A stretch of DNA of 6,510 bases from positions 1 to 6,510 of the forward strand of contig JADFOU010000113.1 in the NCBI GenBank assembly GCA_022562655.1, written 5' to 3'. Shown here piece by piece: positions 5,257 through 6,510 of the stretch; within the stretch, counting starts at the first letter, position 1, and every line of letters begins with the position of its first letter. Under the pieces are notes generated by a model that had not been told where the DNA came from, searched no databases, and saw nothing but the letters and a program-made list of their open reading frames with translations. The DNA is from a candidate division TA06 bacterium. GTDB taxonomy: Bacteria; Hydrothermota; DG-26; E44-bin18; JADFOU01. Made by a program: the position numbers and the translations under genes.

Positions 5257-6510
5257 CTACCGGAGGAGAATCATCTTCTTTGTGACTGTAATGCTGCCGC
5301 TGGTGAGGCGATAGAAGTAGATGCCACTCGGAGCTTCTTTAGCAGACCATTTGATGCTATAGACTCCTGGCTCTTGGAATTGATCGACAAGGGTCTCCAC
5401 CAGCCTGCCGGTAATGTCATAAACTACAAGCTGAACATGATTTTTCATTTTTAATTTATCATTTTTCATTGGAATTTGATATCGGATGAGGGCAGTGGTA
5501 GAAAAGGGGTTGGGCTGATTTTGGAATAATTTAAATTTTGTCCGCCTGAGACGGATTAATTTCGCATTTTCTTCCTCTATTCCTACCGTCTGAGAATATT
5601 TGATTGTTGTAAAGTCATTAAAAGTTCCACTGCCCACACTATATCCAGTAACATAGACATTGCCAAAATTGTCTACTTCAAGATCAGATACTTCATCCTC
5701 TCTATTCCCGGGTCCGGCATACCTTATCTCCCATTCTAAATTTCCGGTACTTGAATATTTGACAGTAGCATAATCCCAAGAATTTCCAGTGCTTGCACTT
5801 CTTCCAGAAACATAGATATTGCCAAATTCATCCAATGTAATGTCGCGAGCATTATCATAGCTATTATCCGGTCCATTATACTTCCTCACCCAAACTGTAT
5901 CTCCATTACTGTTGTATTTAATTGTTGCGAAGTCTTCTTCACTTATTCCTGTGACAAAGACATTACCAGAATTATCTACAACAATAGCACGGGCGGCGTC
6001 CACATAGTTCGCCGATCCATTGTACCCCCTCACCCAGAGGGTATCTCCAATGCTATTGTATTTAATAGTAACGTAGTCAGAACCAGTACTCGTCAAACTG
6101 TATCCTGTCACATAGACATTCCCAGACTCATCCACATCCAGGTCATAAGCCACATCACCTCCGTTTCCCGTTCCATTATACCTCCTCACCCAAACAGTAT
6201 CCCCACTGCTGTTATATTTGATGGTGGTATAATCTATACCAGTTCCACTTCCGTGACTCCATCCAGTGACATAGACATTACCGGAATCATCCAAGGCAAG
6301 GTCATAAGGCGTATTATTTCCAAATCCATGATTATACCTTCTTACCCAGACAGTATCACCGATGCTATTATATTTTATAGTAGCATAATCCCAGCTTGTA
6401 CCACTGCGTACACTACTCCCTGTGACGTAAACATTTCCGGAATCATCCACGGCAATTGCGTAAGTATCATCTGAACCATTTCCCGGACCATCATATCTTC
6501 TTACCCAGAG
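5257..6510 (-). CDS. SBBP-repeat surface protein with Por/type IX-type C-terminal sorting domain (5' end outside window)
   Basis: 417 codons plus TAA are visible and the frame is open through the right edge. The GTG at 6450 is an internal Val codon (AIAVDDSGNVYVTG), not the start. Residues 1-308 of the fragment are six tandem repeats of about 52 residues with the pattern VWVRRYNG...D.A.DL.VD.SGNVYVTG.S.....DYATIKYNS.GDT, typical of SBBP beta-propeller proteins. Then comes a 109-residue tail: a linker (VGIEEENAKLIRLRR), FKLFQNQPNPFSTTALIRYQIP, VQLVVYDITGRLVETL, GVYSIKWSAKEAPSGIYFYRL and KKMILLR, the pattern of type A sorting domains that direct export and surface attachment through the type IX system in FCB bacteria. 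A missing signal peptide and more repeats should lie beyond the edge. Sampled stretches look AT-richer than the aldehyde dehydrogenase gene. The ligand is unknown. Confidence 0.92.
   Translation of the reverse strand, partial: LWVRRYDGPGNGSDDTYAIAVDDSGNVYVTGSSVRSGTSWDYATIKYNSIGDTVWVRRYNHGFGNNTPYDLALDDSGNVYVTGWSHGSGTGIDYTTIKYNSSGDTVWVRRYNGTGNGGDVAYDLDVDESGNVYVTGYSLTSTGSDYVTIKYNSIGDTLWVRGYNGSANYVDAARAIVVDNSGNVFVTGISEEDFATIKYNSNGDTVWVRKYNGPDNSYDNARDITLDEFGNIYVSGRSASTGNSWDYATVKYSSTGNLEWEIRYAGPGNREDEVSDLEVDNFGNVYVTGYSVGSGTFNDFTTIKYSQTVGIEEENAKLIRLRRTKFKLFQNQPNPFSTTALIRYQIPMKNDKLKMKNHVQLVVYDITGRLVETLVDQFQEPGVYSIKWSAKEAPSGIYFYRLTSGSITVTKKMILLR
5439..5469 (-). repeat. In-frame ATGAAAAAT direct repeat inside the sorting domain
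   Basis: On the minus strand ATGAAAAAT occurs twice 21 bases apart (5469-5461 and 5448-5440), encoding MKNDKLKMKN between RYQIP and VQLVVYDITGR. Homologous sorting domains usually have only a few residues at this loop. It looks like an in-frame expansion of an AT-rich repeat within the loop between two beta strands. Confidence 0.5.
5587..6510 (-). repeat. Six tandem ~156-bp SBBP repeat units
   Basis: Units, read on the minus strand: 6510-6352 (53 residues), 6351-6196 (52), 6195-6040 (52), 6039-5896 (48), 5895-5740 (52) and 5739-5587 (51). Conservation is visible at DNA level around the CACCCA..GTATC and GTGACATAGACATT..CC blocks of the plus strand. Unit 4 has lost about four residues in the loop before DFATIKYN. 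The last unit is the most diverged (LEWEIRYAGPGN). The array continues past the right edge. Confidence 0.85.

Noticed and set aside
6448..6450. GTG as the start codon of the SBBP gene
   Set aside because: The frame continues to the window edge with a perfect repeat sequence (LWVRRYDGPGNG, then TYAIA), so this is an internal Val.
6253..6474. Plus-strand open frame 6253-6474
   Set aside because: Antisense to the SBBP repeats; its repeated peptide pattern simply mirrors the repeat units.

Overview
The window looks like chromosomal DNA from a bacterium of the FCB superphylum or a nearby uncultured candidate phylum (the type of WOR-3/Stahlbacteria, KSB1 or TA06). This rests on two exported proteins: one has SBBP beta-propeller repeats followed by a Por/type IX-style C-terminal sorting domain, and the other has a lamin-tail domain followed by a FlgD-Ig-like C-terminal domain. 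Intergenic DNA carrying degenerate short repeats also fits. The phylum is an inference, since no rRNA or other marker gene is present.

Layout, left to right: (1) 1-911, minus strand, an exported lamin-tail-domain protein that runs off the left edge. (2) 912-1353, a gene-free stretch with a good sigma70-type promoter for that gene, a small leader hairpin, and a patchwork of short repeats: a GCAGT array, a GTAGGG element nested in it, and three CTTTGCG/CTCTGCG-type modules. (3) 1354-2526, minus, deoB (phosphopentomutase). (4) 2527-2633, a rho-independent terminator of the upstream gene whose T-tract overlaps the -35 box of a putative deoB promoter. (5) 2634-4049, minus, an NAD(P)-dependent aldehyde dehydrogenase resembling the archaeal lactaldehyde dehydrogenase/GAPN group. 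(6) 4050-4387, a divergent intergenic region with a promoter in each direction. (7) 4388-5209, plus, an exported CAP/SCP (YkwD-like) protein whose promoter placement suggests a leaderless mRNA. (8) 5210-5256, a short convergent gap. (9) 5257-6510, minus, the SBBP-repeat surface protein, cut at its N-terminus by the right edge.

The genes do not form one operon. DeoB interconverts (deoxy)ribose 1- and 5-phosphates. The aldehyde dehydrogenase upstream could oxidise an aldehyde produced downstream of such sugars, such as acetaldehyde from deoxyribose-phosphate aldolase. The intervening terminator and separate promoter argue that the two are transcribed largely independently, so this link is only a suggestion. 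The other three proteins are predicted to be exported.

I found no convincing undescribed multi-gene system, RNA gene, CRISPR array or transposase. The observations most worth checking are the probable leaderless CAP gene, a 14-base promoter segment shared by two genes, the terminator/promoter overlap between aldehyde dehydrogenase and deoB, a Ser at the DeoB nucleophile position, and a small in-frame repeat insertion in the sorting domain of the SBBP protein.
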